Source of the DNA: DASSUW01 sp036257565
GTDB lineage: Bacteria > Actinomycetota > Thermoleophilia > Solirubrobacterales > Solirubrobacteraceae
Assembly (NCBI GenBank): GCA_036257565.1
Contig: DATAFH010000005.1
Coordinates: 1-56,355 of the forward strand
Length of the DNA stretch: 56,355 bases
Reading direction: 5' to 3'
A program made the translations under genes and the position numbers. Every line of letters starts with the position of its first letter. Positions within the stretch are counted from its first letter, which is position 1. The notes below the pieces were generated by a model, which saw only the letters and a program-made list of their open reading frames with translations, did not search any database and was not told the origin of the DNA. Below are positions 7,219-15,249 of the stretch, one piece after another.

Positions 7219-8682
7219 CTACGCCGCCGAGTAGGCGGGCTCGGCGCGGTGCGCCCCCTGGCGCTTCGCCGGGCGCTGCGTGAAGAACGCGACGATCGCG
7301 ACCAGGAAGGCCACGCCGACGAGCCCGGCGCCGATCAGGTACGCGAGGTGGTAGCCCCCGTTGAGTGCCGTGGCCGCCGGCTCGCCGTCCGCCCGCAGCG
7401 AGCCCGTGCGCTCCGTGGCGAGCGTGGCGAGGACCGCGAGTCCGACGGCGCCGCCGACCTGCACGCTCGTGTTGACGAGCCCGGAGGCCAGCCCCGAGTC
7501 GGTCGGCGTGGCGCCCGACATCGCGAGCGTCATCAGGGCCGGGAAGCCGAGCCCGGCGCCGAGGCCGATCAGCACCATCGGCGGCAGGATGTCGGCCACG
7601 TAGCTGCCGTCGACCGGCGTGCGGGCGAACAGCAGCAGCCCCGCGCCGATGAACAGCAGGCTGGGCAGCAGCGTCGCCTGGGGGCCGAAGCGCATGGCCA
7701 GGGGGCCCGAGAAGCGCAGCGACATCACGCCCATGACGATTGTCGCCGGCAGGAACGCGAGGCCGACGCCGAGCGCGTCGTAGCCGAGGATCTCCTGCAG
7801 GTAGAGCGCGCCGAGGAAGAACATGCCGAACATGCCGGCGACCATCAGCGCCTGGACGGCGTTGGCGCCGGCCACGTAGCGCGAGGTCAGCAGCCGGAGC
7901 GGCATCAGCGGCTGCTCGATCAGCCCCTGGCGCACGACGAAGGAGGCCAGCAGCGCGAGCGACACGCCGCCGAGACCGAGCGTCTGGGCGGACGCCCAAC
8001 CCTGCTCGCCGGCCTCGAGGATCGTGTACACGCCCAGCATCAGGCCGCCGGTGAGCAGCACGGCGCCCGGAAGGTCGGCGCCCGCCCGCAGACCCAGCCC
8101 CGGCCGCGCGTCGATCAGCCGAACGGCGAGCAGCGCGGTCACCACGCCGACCGGCAGGTTGACGAAGAAGATCCAGTGCCAGTTGATGGCCTCGGTGAGC
8201 GCGCCGCCCGCCAGCAGGCCGATCGAGCCGCCCGCGGAGGCGACGAAGCCGTAGACGCCGATCGCCTTCGCCTGCTCGCGCGGCTCCGGGAACATCGTCA
8301 CGATCATCCCGAGGATCACGGCGGACGTGAGCGCGCCGCCGATGCCCTGCAGAAAGCGCGCGCCGATCAGCATGCCCTGCGTCTGCGCGACCGCGCACAG
8401 CAGCGAGGCGAAGGTGAAGACGGCGAGGCCGATCAGGAAGACGCGGCGCTGGCCGATCAGGTCACCGAGGCGGCCGGACAGCAGCAGAAGGCCGCCGAAG
8501 GCGATCAGATACGCGTTGACGACCCACGCGAGGCTGCTCTGGGAGAACTCGAGATCCGACTGGATCGAGGGGAGCGCGACGTTCACGATCGTGGCGTCGA
8601 GCACGATCATGAGCATCCCGACGCAGAGCACGTAGAGCGCGGCCCAGCGCCTGGTGTCTGGTTTCGTCGTGTTCGAAGTCAT
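7219..8682 (-). CDS. MFS drug exporter, DHA2 (EmrB/QacA) family
   Basis: A 487-residue major facilitator with about 14 transmembrane helices, the DHA2 pattern. The first helix is followed by LDATIVNVALPSIQSDL (motif D1 of drug/H+ antiporters) and later by GRLGDLIGQRRVFLIGL (motif A). It probably exports hydrophobic drugs or metabolites using the proton gradient. A promoter-like motif (8690-8716) ends seven bases before the ATG, implying a leaderless transcript. The neighbouring VOC and cupin genes carry or precede the same motif and may share its control. Confidence 0.9.
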   Translation of the reverse strand: MTSNTTKPDTRRWAALYVLCVGMLMIVLDATIVNVALPSIQSDLEFSQSSLAWVVNAYLIAFGGLLLLSGRLGDLIGQRRVFLIGLAVFTFASLLCAVAQTQGMLIGARFLQGIGGALTSAVILGMIVTMFPEPREQAKAIGVYGFVASAGGSIGLLAGGALTEAINWHWIFFVNLPVGVVTALLAVRLIDARPGLGLRAGADLPGAVLLTGGLMLGVYTILEAGEQGWASAQTLGLGGVSLALLASFVVRQGLIEQPLMPLRLLTSRYVAGANAVQALMVAGMFGMFFLGALYLQEILGYDALGVGLAFLPATIVMGVMSLRFSGPLAMRFGPQATLLPSLLFIGAGLLLFARTPVDGSYVADILPPMVLIGLGAGLGFPALMTLAMSGATPTDSGLASGLVNTSVQVGGAVGLAVLATLATERTGSLRADGEPAATALNGGYHLAYLIGAGLVGVAFLVAIVAFFTQRPAKRQGAHRAEPAYSAA

Positions 8683-8685
8683 GGT

Positions 8686-8982
8686 TCAAAGACCGGGGCC
8701 GCGCTGAGAACTCATCGGTCGCCGCGAGATCCCCACCACCGTGGTGCTCGCCGGGCCCGGATTCCGCAGCGCCCGCAGCGGCAATCCGCTGAGCCACAGG
8801 ACCGCGCCGGGATCGAGCCGCCGGCGCGTGCCGCTGAGCCCCACGAGTTCGAGCGCGCCGTGCTCGACGATCACGAGCGCACCGCGCCACTCGGCCGCCA
8901 GGTACGCCCGCTCGGCATACGGCACGAGGACGACCTCGCGCCGCACGAACGCGGACGGCAGCGGGCCACCGAGGAGCGACAC
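8686..8982 (-). CDS. Small cupin-like protein, 98 aa
   Basis: A 98-residue protein beginning (GTG start) SLLGGPLPSAFVRREVVLVP. Alternating short beta-like segments (WRGALVIVEHGALELVGLSG, then LDPGAVLWLSGLPLRAL) resemble the single-sheet cupin-like proteins of actinobacteria, but no HxH metal box is visible. Its last residues (MSSQRGPGL) are encoded by the promoter-like repeat that serves the MFS gene, so the C-terminus is constrained by a regulatory sequence. It starts nine bases after the VOC stop, probably in the same transcript. Confidence 0.6.
   Translation of the reverse strand: MSLLGGPLPSAFVRREVVLVPYAERAYLAAEWRGALVIVEHGALELVGLSGTRRRLDPGAVLWLSGLPLRALRNPGPASTTVVGISRRPMSSQRGPGL
8690..8716 (-). 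promoter_or_regulatory. Promoter-like motif GATGAGTTCTC-N10-CGGTCT before the MFS gene
   Basis: On the minus strand GATGAGTTCTC (8716-8706) is separated by exactly 10 bases from CGGTCT (8695-8690), and the MFS ATG follows seven bases later. The same two boxes with the same spacing occur at 9427-9401 before the VOC gene. The spacing and position fit -35 and -10 elements of an alternative (ECF-type) sigma factor. This is inference; no sigma gene lies in the window. Confidence 0.6.
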
Positions 8983-8991
8983 GGCGTCGCG

Positions 8992-9369
8992 TCAGTCGGC
9001 CTTGATCACCGACAGCACGTTGCCCGCGGGGTCCTTGAACCAGGCGATCAGCGGCCCGCCGCCGCGGAAGATGCCCTGCTCGTCGGTCTCGATCGGCGTG
9101 CCCTCGTAGCGCTCGAACCGCACGCCCCGTTCCGTGAGGCCCGCGACCGTGCCCTCGATGTCGTCGACCTGGAAGTTGAGGATCGTGAACGTGGCCGGCT
9201 CGTGGTCGTCCTTCGGGTAGATGAAGACCGGGTGGTCGCCGGCGATGTGGAGGGTGAGCCCGGCGTCGTTCTCGGAGACCTCGACGCCGAGCGTCTCGCC
9301 GTAGAAGCGCTTGGCGGTTTCGACGTCGTCGACCGAGAAGCCGCTGAACGCCTTCGTGTTCCCGAGCAT
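8992..9369 (-). CDS. VOC-family (glyoxalase/bleomycin-resistance-like) protein
   Basis: A 125-residue single VOC fold with two beta-alpha-beta-beta-beta modules: KAFSGFSVDDVETAKRFYGE at the start and LNFQVDDIEGTVAGLTERGV in the middle, with the C-terminal segment DPAGNVLSV typical of the family. Candidate metal or substrate positions are not certain. Roles in the family include glyoxalase, dioxygenase and antibiotic sequestration. The AAGGAG ribosome binding site lies seven bases before the ATG, and a promoter-like motif lies 31 bases upstream of the start. Confidence 0.88.
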   Translation of the reverse strand: MLGNTKAFSGFSVDDVETAKRFYGETLGVEVSENDAGLTLHIAGDHPVFIYPKDDHEPATFTILNFQVDDIEGTVAGLTERGVRFERYEGTPIETDEQGIFRGGGPLIAWFKDPAGNVLSVIKAD

Positions 9370-9400
9370 GGTGGTCTCCTTGAGACGGGTTTTGAGCTAC

Positions 9401-9427
9401 AGACCCGGCCGGCCGCGAGAACTCATC
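9401..9427 (-). promoter_or_regulatory. Promoter-like motif GATGAGTTCTC-N10-GGGTCT before the VOC gene
   Basis: The minus strand has GATGAGTTCTC at 9427-9417 and GGGTCT at 9406-9401, spaced by 10 bases, identical in layout to the motif before the MFS gene. The TGA of the first box overlaps the stop codon of the histidine kinase upstream. A 31-base leader with a good ribosome binding site leads to the VOC start. Confidence 0.6.
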
Positions 9428-11165
9428 GGCACGGGAGCTTGACGCGCAGGCAGGTGCCCTCGCCGCGCGGGCTCGTGATGTCGAGCTCGCCGTCGAGCGC
9501 GGCCACGCGGTCGGCGAGACCGCGCAGGCCGGAGCCGCCAGCCGGCGTGGCGCCGCCGACTCCGTCGTCGGAGATCTCGAGCATGAGCCGCCCGTCCTCG
9601 CGCTCGACGCGCACGGTGGCGTGCTCGGCCTGTGCGTACTTGGCGACGTTGGTGAGCGCCTCGGACACCACGAAGTACGCCGCGGTCTCCACCGCCGAGG
9701 GGAGGCGGCCGGCGAGCCCGCCGACGAACTCCACCGGCAGCGGTGCCCGGGCGGCGAGCACGCGCAGCGCGGGCTCGAGGCCGCGCTCGGAGAGGACCGG
9801 CGGGTGGATGCCGCGCGCCAGCTCGCGCAGCTCCGCGAGGCTCTGCCGGACCTCCTCGATCGAGGCGTCGATGAGCGCGGCGGCCGGCGACGCGGCGTCG
9901 AGGCCGGTCCGCCCGAGCCGCAGGTTCAGCGCCAGGGTGACGAGACGTGACTGCGCGCCGTCGTGCAGGTTGCGCTCGAGCCGGCGGCGCTCGGTGTCGG
10001 CGGCCTCGACGATCCGCGCCCGCGAGGCGCGCAGCTCGACGATGTGCGCCCGCAGCTCGGCGTCCAGGCGCTGGTTCTCGAGCAGCAGGGCGGCCGCGGC
10101 GCCGGCGGCACGCACCGTCTCGGTGTGCTCGGCCAGCTCGCGGTCGTGGACGAAGGCGGCGATGCGGCGTCCGTCGCGCTCGATCTCCGTGACCATCTGG
10201 CGGTCGTCGGCCGCCATCGGCGCGCCCGCGGCGTCGACGTAGCGCGCCTGCTCGGGAAGCCAGAAGGCGAGCCGGAGCGTGGGATCGCCGAGGGCGTCCG
10301 CGAGCGCGTCGCGGAGGTCGGCGGGCTCGCGGAGGTCGCCGAGCCGGGCGACGAGGGCGCGCACCCCGCGCGACTGCGAGACGTCGGCCCGCACCAGGCC
10401 GGCCAGGAACGCGAACGGGGTGGCCGCGAAGGCCACGAACGCGAGCCAGGTGAAGGCCTCCACTGGGATGGCGACCTGGAGGACGATGAGCGCCAGCGTG
10501 CCGCCGCCGGCTGCGAACAGCGGCGCCAGGCTGCGGCGCTCCGACCGTCCGGCGGCCCGCCACCTCATGGCGAGAAACACGACCACGAGCAGCGCGGTCG
10601 CCATGACGACGCCCGAGGCTACGCCCTCGATCGCCTCGCCGAGCGCCGTGTCCTTTTCGATGAGGAGCACGTTCTCCGGGCACGGCCCATCGCAGGTGTA
10701 GACGACGTCGGCATCGGCCACGAGCAGCGCAGGAACCGACGCGAGCGGGACGACCGCGTAGGCGAAGATCACGAGCACCCGCTCGCGCCGGTTGCGCAGA
10801 CGGCCGGTCGGGAAGCTCAGCAGCGCGTGGGCCAGCAGCGGGCCCCACAGCGAGCCGACGACGATCCCGGCCGTGAACATCACGGGGTTTGAAGACGCCG
10901 GCAGCGGGGCGAGCAGCCACGCGTACCCGAGCGCGACCAGCAGTGCCCCGAAGCGCGAGTCCGGCCGCCGCCACCAGGCATAGAGGCCCGTGCCGACGAA
11001 CCCCCAGCTGATGAAGGGGCCGAACACCGCCCACACCGTGCCGTCCTCGAAGTGGTCGCTGGTCGCGAGCAGCAGCGCGTCGGCGAGCCCGACGACGAGC
11101 GCCGTCGCCGTCAGTGCGACGATCCGCGTTCGCGTCAGGGGGCCCCGGACCGAGAGGGCCGGCAT
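9423..11165 (-). CDS. Membrane sensor histidine kinase, NarL/LuxR-type (HisKA_3)
   Basis: 580 residues from ATG 11165. About six or seven hydrophobic segments occupy residues 15-255, with a small extracytoplasmic loop carrying two cysteines (TCDGPCPE, 158-164). A GAF-like or linker region follows, with a coiled coil at 360-395. The HisKA_3 dimerisation helix has the phospho-acceptor H401 (ERRRLERNLHDGAQSR). The HATPase domain has an N-box with N507 (EALTNVAKYA), DDGVGGA at 533 and GSGLRGL at 544. Kinases of this class normally sit beside a LuxR-family response regulator; none is adjacent here, so it is an orphan within this window. Confidence 0.9.
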   Translation of the reverse strand: MPALSVRGPLTRTRIVALTATALVVGLADALLLATSDHFEDGTVWAVFGPFISWGFVGTGLYAWWRRPDSRFGALLVALGYAWLLAPLPASSNPVMFTAGIVVGSLWGPLLAHALLSFPTGRLRNRRERVLVIFAYAVVPLASVPALLVADADVVYTCDGPCPENVLLIEKDTALGEAIEGVASGVVMATALLVVVFLAMRWRAAGRSERRSLAPLFAAGGGTLALIVLQVAIPVEAFTWLAFVAFAATPFAFLAGLVRADVSQSRGVRALVARLGDLREPADLRDALADALGDPTLRLAFWLPEQARYVDAAGAPMAADDRQMVTEIERDGRRIAAFVHDRELAEHTETVRAAGAAAALLLENQRLDAELRAHIVELRASRARIVEAADTERRRLERNLHDGAQSRLVTLALNLRLGRTGLDAASPAAALIDASIEEVRQSLAELRELARGIHPPVLSERGLEPALRVLAARAPLPVEFVGGLAGRLPSAVETAAYFVVSEALTNVAKYAQAEHATVRVEREDGRLMLEISDDGVGGATPAGGSGLRGLADRVAALDGELDITSPRGEGTCLRVKLPCR

Positions 11166-11409
11166 GGGCGCATCCTGACGGCTGCGGAGGCCGCTGCCTA
11201 GGTGCCGTGGCGGCGGTTGCGAGCCATCTCGGCGACGACCCGGTCGTCGCGCGCCGCGAGCTTTGCCAGGCGCGTGCGGCGCAGCCGTCGCCAGGCCCGG
11301 CGGCTCGGCAGTGGTACGGGTGAGTGATCCGGCGCGTACGGCGAGCCGCACTACGAGGCTGGTGATATCCCCGATGCGGGCGAGGCCCAACGTCCGGATA
11401 CTCGGTTCA

Positions 11410-12507
11410 ATGCCCGCCGAGGACCTCACGATCCCCTCGCTCGACCTCCGCGCACTCGCGCGCCGGGCCGCCGTGCCCGCCGCGATCGCCGCTGCGCTGG
11501 TCGCGGCCGTGTCGCTCCTCGGCGGGCCATTGCACACGTTCGCCAACGCGATCGAGCGGGCGATCGAGGCCGACCCGGCGTGGGTGGTCGGCGCCGCGGC
11601 CTTCGAGCTGCTCTCGTTCGGCGGCTACATCCTGACGCTGTGGCTGGTCGGCAGCCGCGAGTCTGCCCGGCTCGGACTGCGCGAGACGACGCAGATCACG
11701 CTCGGCGGCGCCGCCGCGACCCGGCTGCTGCCCACCGCGGGCGTCGGCGGCGCGGCGATGACGCTGTGGGCGCTGCGGCGCTCCGGCCTCGGCACGCGCG
11801 GCGCCACTAAGACGCTGCTGACGTTCCTCATCCTCGTGTACGCGGTCTTCCTGGCGTCGATCACGATCACCGGGACCCTGCTGGCCGTCACCGGCGGCGG
11901 GCCGCTCGTCCTCACCGCGCTGCCCGCGGCGCTCGCCTTCGTCGGCATGGTGCTCCCGCTCGCCGCCGCCTGGTGGATGCCGGCCGAGGGCGCGGGGCGT
12001 CTGCACACGGTCGGGGTCGTCCTCGGCGGGTCGGTGCGTGGGGCGCTGTCCCATGTGCGGTCGGCCGACCCGCGGCTACTCGGCGCGATCGCCTGGTGGG
12101 GCTTCGACATGGCCGTGCTCTACGGGATGCTCAACGCATTCGGCACGCCGCCCGCCTTCCAGGTCGTCGTGCTCGCGTACTTCCTCGGCCAGGTCGCCAA
12201 CACCGTGCCTGTCCCGGGCGCCGCCAGCGGCGGCCTCGTGGGCGTGCTGCTCGCCTTCGGCGTCGAGGCCGACCTGGCGATCGTCGCCGTGCTCGCCTAC
12301 CGCGCGGTCGCCATCTGGATCCCGGCGCCGATCGGCGTCGTCGCCCTCGGGCACCTGCGGCGCACGATGTCGCGCTGGGAGCGCGAGGACGCGGCCGTGG
12401 TCGTCCCCGCCGACGCGGCGGTCCCGGTCGCCGCGCCGGTTGCGCGCGAGCCGGAGCTCGTCCCGCTTCCGCGCCCCGCCTGGCGCCTCGAGGGGGCGGC
12501 CGCGTGA
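11410..12507 (+). CDS. Lysylphosphatidylglycerol-synthase-type flippase-domain membrane protein (UPF0104)
   Basis: A 365-residue polytopic protein with about eight hydrophobic helices, resembling the membrane domain of MprF/AglD2 (LPG_synthase_TM). Typical features are the GGAAATRLLPTAGVGGAAMT segment and the late VPVPGAASGGLVGVLLAFGV segment. It lacks the soluble aminoacyl-transferase domain of full MprF, so it more likely handles lipid translocation or an unknown lipid-linked step. ATG 11410 is chosen because the upstream frame has no membrane-protein composition. It overlaps the DedA gene by four bases. Confidence 0.85.
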   Translation: MPAEDLTIPSLDLRALARRAAVPAAIAAALVAAVSLLGGPLHTFANAIERAIEADPAWVVGAAAFELLSFGGYILTLWLVGSRESARLGLRETTQITLGGAAATRLLPTAGVGGAAMTLWALRRSGLGTRGATKTLLTFLILVYAVFLASITITGTLLAVTGGGPLVLTALPAALAFVGMVLPLAAAWWMPAEGAGRLHTVGVVLGGSVRGALSHVRSADPRLLGAIAWWGFDMAVLYGMLNAFGTPPAFQVVVLAYFLGQVANTVPVPGAASGGLVGVLLAFGVEADLAIVAVLAYRAVAIWIPAPIGVVALGHLRRTMSRWEREDAAVVVPADAAVPVAAPVAREPELVPLPRPAWRLEGAAA

Positions 12508-13208
12508 CCCGGCGCCCGCCCGCTCTCCTGCTCGGCCTCGCGGCCCTCGCGCTCGCCGGCTTGGTGCTGACCACGAGCGGCACCGTCCAGCTGCCGGACC
12601 TCGAGGAGGCGCTGACCGACCTCTCGGAGACGCTCGGCACGTGGACCTATCTGCTGGTGGGCGGCCTGGCGTTCCTGGAGACCGGCGCGTTCGTGGGCCT
12701 GGTGGCGCCGGGCGAGACCGCTGTCGTGCTGGGCGGCGTGGTGGCCGCGCACGGCGAGGTCGAGCTCGGCCTCATGCTCGCGCTGGTGTGGATCGCGGCG
12801 GCGGCCGGCGACCTCGCCTCGTTCTGGCTCGGCCGCAGGCTCGGGCGTCGCTTCCTCGTCTCCCACGGGCCGCGGATCGGCGTGACGCCGCCGCGGCTGG
12901 AGCGCGTGGACACCTTCTTCGACCGCCACGGCCCCAAGGCGATCCTCGTGGGTCGGTTCGTGGGCATCATCCGCGCGGTGGCGCCGTTCCTGGCCGGCGC
13001 GTCCGGCATGCGGGTGCGGGGCTTCCTGCCGTGGAGCCTGCTCGGCACCCTGGCGTGGGCGACCGCCTTCACGCTCGTGGGCTACCTCTTCAGCAGCTCG
13101 TTCGGCGCGGCGACCGACGCCCTGAGCCACGGCCTCTTCGGCCTGGCCGTCGTCGCCGGGCTCGCGCTGGCGCTCCGCGCCCATCGCGTGCAACGATCTG
13201 CGGCGTGA
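12504..13208 (+). CDS. DedA-family membrane protein
   Basis: A 234-residue protein with a GTG start overlapping the previous stop. The DedA/SNARE-associated signature is clear: ETGAFVGLVAPGETAVVLGG near residue 55 and GRFVGIIRAVAPFLAGASGM near residue 150. DedA proteins translocate phospholipids or undecaprenyl phosphate across the membrane and depend on the proton gradient. Coupling to the UPF0104 gene before it and the DUF2252 gene after it suggests a shared envelope-lipid function (inference). Confidence 0.92.
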   Translation: MTRRPPALLLGLAALALAGLVLTTSGTVQLPDLEEALTDLSETLGTWTYLLVGGLAFLETGAFVGLVAPGETAVVLGGVVAAHGEVELGLMLALVWIAAAAGDLASFWLGRRLGRRFLVSHGPRIGVTPPRLERVDTFFDRHGPKAILVGRFVGIIRAVAPFLAGASGMRVRGFLPWSLLGTLAWATAFTLVGYLFSSSFGAATDALSHGLFGLAVVAGLALALRAHRVQRSAA

Positions 13209-14539
13209 CGACGCCTGCCGAGCTCGCCCGTTCGACAGAGCAGCGCGGGGAGGAGATCGTCTCGGTGTTCGGCGACGCGTTCGGCGAGCTGATCGCGGCC
13301 GACGAGCGCGCCTTCCGCCGCAAGTTCCGCAAGATGGCGGCGTCGCCCTTCGCGTTCTACCGCGGCAGCGCGCCGCTGTTCTACGCGGACGTGGCGCGGC
13401 TCGAGGACCCGTGGGCGAACGAGCGCACCAGCCGCGTGTGGATCCAGGGCGACCTGCACGCCGAGAACTTCGGCACGTACATGGACTCCGAGGGCATCCT
13501 CGTGTTCGACGTCAACGACTTCGACGAGGCGTTCCTCGGGCACTTCACGTGGGACGTACGGCGGATGGCGGCGTCGCTGGCGTTGCTGGGATTCGCCAAG
13601 GCGGTGTCCGATGAGGCCATCGAGCGCATGATCCGCACGTACGCCCAGGCGTATCTCGAGCAGGTGCGAGCGTTCGCGACCGGCGACAAGGACAGCGAAT
13701 TCCGGCTTACGCTGGAGAACACCGAGGGCGTGCTGCACGAGGTGCTGCTGGCCGCACGGACGCAGACGCGGGTGGACCTGCTGGCGCGGGGTACGACCGT
13801 GGACGGCGCCGAACGCCACTTCGCGGCGGGCTCGGGCGTGCGGCGGCTCGAGGAGGGCGAGCGGGACGAGGTCCACGAGGCGTTCGAGACGTACCTCGAC
13901 ACGATCCCGGACGTCAAGCGCCAGCACAGCGTCTCGTACGCGGTCAAGGACGTGGTGGGGCGGGCCGGGTTCGGCATCGGCTCCGCGGGCCTGCCCGCCT
14001 ACAGCCTGCTGGTCGAGGGGCGGACACAGGCACTCGAGAACGACGTGATCCTCTCCATGAAGCAGGGCAACGTGCCGGCGCCGTCGCGGGTGGTCGACGA
14101 CGACGCGATCCGGGAGTACTTCTCGCATCAGGGGCATCGGACGGCGGTGTCCCAGCGCGCGCTGCAGGCCCACGCCGATCCGTGGCTGGGATGGTGCGAG
14201 CTGCGCGGCGTCGGGCAGGTCGTGGCCGAGGTGTCGCCGTACGAGGAGGACATCGACTGGGACCAGGTCTCCGACCTCGAGGACGTCTTCGCGCTGCTCG
14301 ACTACCTCGGGCAGGCGACCGCGAAGGTCCACTGCGTGTCGGACGCGGGGAGCGACCAGACCCTCGTCGAATTCCAGACCGAGGAGGCGATCCTGGACGT
14401 GGTCGACGGCCGCGAGTCAGAGTTCGTCGACGACCTCGTGGCGTTCGGGCAGGCGTACGGCGAGCTGGCGCGCGACGACCACCGGCTGTTTGTCGACGCG
14501 TTCCGCAACGGCCGCATCCCGGGCGTGCCGGCGGACTGA
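13205..14539 (+). CDS. DUF2252 protein (kinase-like fold)
   Basis: A 444-residue soluble protein starting with GTG overlapping the DedA stop (GTGA). It shows the DUF2252 pattern: FRRKFRKMAASPFAFYRGSA, then IQGDLHAENFGTYM (a catalytic-loop-like HxxN) and VFDVNDFDEAFLGHFTWDVR (metal-binding-like aspartates), as in aminoglycoside-phosphotransferase folds. The reaction is unknown. It is co-transcribed with two membrane lipid-transport-like genes, which suggests a phosphotransfer step on a lipid or cell-wall precursor; that is inference. Confidence 0.88.
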   Translation: MTTPAELARSTEQRGEEIVSVFGDAFGELIAADERAFRRKFRKMAASPFAFYRGSAPLFYADVARLEDPWANERTSRVWIQGDLHAENFGTYMDSEGILVFDVNDFDEAFLGHFTWDVRRMAASLALLGFAKAVSDEAIERMIRTYAQAYLEQVRAFATGDKDSEFRLTLENTEGVLHEVLLAARTQTRVDLLARGTTVDGAERHFAAGSGVRRLEEGERDEVHEAFETYLDTIPDVKRQHSVSYAVKDVVGRAGFGIGSAGLPAYSLLVEGRTQALENDVILSMKQGNVPAPSRVVDDDAIREYFSHQGHRTAVSQRALQAHADPWLGWCELRGVGQVVAEVSPYEEDIDWDQVSDLEDVFALLDYLGQATAKVHCVSDAGSDQTLVEFQTEEAILDVVDGRESEFVDDLVAFGQAYGELARDDHRLFVDAFRNGRIPGVPAD

Positions 14540-14597
14540 CCGCGCGCGGAGCGAAGATCCAGATGGGATTGGAGCAGGAGGCCCGGGAGGACTGACG

Positions 14598-14972
14598 ATG
14601 GGTTCGGACTGGGAGGCGACGGAGGAGCGGCTGGTCGCGCGCAGCGACGAGCGCCGATCGCGGCTCGCGCGGCGGGACAGGCGGCGGAGCGTCGTGCCGT
14701 GGCTGCTCGCGCCGCTCGTGTTCCCTGCGTTGGGGGCGGCGGCGGTACTCGTGCTGGTGGAGAACGCGGGAGGCGACTTCGCGGACTGGACCGCTTCGGA
14801 GGCCGCTGCCGCGCTGATCGCGCTGTTCCTCGTACCGGCGGTGCTGAGCGCCTGGGTGGCGCGGCGGCAGGGCGCGCTCGAGGCCATCGCCTGGGCGTTC
14901 GTCTGCGTGGGCGTCCAGCTCGCCTTGGTCGTCGGGGTCGGCTTCCTGGCGCTGGGCCTAGGGCCCGAGTGA
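14598..14972 (+). CDS. Hypothetical three-helix membrane protein
   Basis: 124 residues with a charged N-terminus (ATEERLVARSDERRSRLARR) followed by three hydrophobic segments at about 32-55, 65-84 and 93-120. A purine-rich GGAGGCCCGGGAGG ribosome-binding region precedes ATG 14598. It is probably the last gene of the UPF0104-DedA-DUF2252 operon, 58 bases after DUF2252. The stop is directly followed by the left end of a palindromic-ended repeat element. Function is not recognised. Confidence 0.6.
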   Translation: MGSDWEATEERLVARSDERRSRLARRDRRRSVVPWLLAPLVFPALGAAAVLVLVENAGGDFADWTASEAAAALIALFLVPAVLSAWVARRQGALEAIAWAFVCVGVQLALVVGVGFLALGLGPE

Positions 14973-14973
14973 T

Positions 14974-15196
14974 GCCGGCGACCTGCGGCTGGATAGGGAG
15001 GCGGCTCCGCCGTCAAACGCAGCGAGGCAGCATTTCGGCGACTTCACGGGCTTGCGGCTCGCGGGGTCGACGTTAGTCCCCTATAGCCAGCATTTCGTCG
15101 ACGTCGCGGACCGCCGCATGTCGAAGTCGACGAAATGCTCCCTCATCGCGGCCGACCCTCCAGCCTCCCTACCCAGCCGCCGTTGATGTTCGCCAC
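14974..15196. mobile_element. MITE-like intergenic element, copy B
   Basis: The left end GCGGCTGGATAGGGAGG (14985-15001) is the inverted partner of the right end CCTCCCTACCCAGCCGC then CGTTGATG (15164-15188). Inside are two direct boxes, GCATTTCGGCGACTTCACGG at 15030 and GCATTTCGTCGACGTCGCGG at 15090, exactly 60 bases apart, with CCCCTATAG at 15078-15086 between them. A reverse-complement arm, GTCGAAGTCGACGAAATGCT, at 15120-15139 can pair with the second box to form a 20-base stem. It has no coding capacity. The same order occurs at 41012-41346. Confidence 0.75.
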
Positions 15197-15208
15197 GTAA
15201 CCCCTGCC

Positions 15209-15239
15209 GGCGGAGCGCCACCCCCCGGGGCGCTCCGCC
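15209..15239 (-). terminator. Stem-loop after the M23 peptidase gene
   Basis: GGCGGAGCGCC (15209-15219) and GGCGCTCCGCC (15229-15239) form an 11-base perfect stem with a nine-base loop, located 10 bases beyond the peptidase stop codon. There is no following run of T on the minus strand, so it could be a terminator of the U-poor actinobacterial kind or an mRNA 3'-end stabiliser. Confidence 0.6.
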
Positions 15240-15249
15240 AGTCTCGGAA

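Noticed and set aside
11198..11340. Minus-strand basic peptide WRRLRRTRLAKLAARDD... ending MARNRRHGT between the histidine kinase and the UPF0104 gene
   Set aside because: A stop lies just upstream and no ATG, GTG or TTG start exists in frame; at most a remnant.
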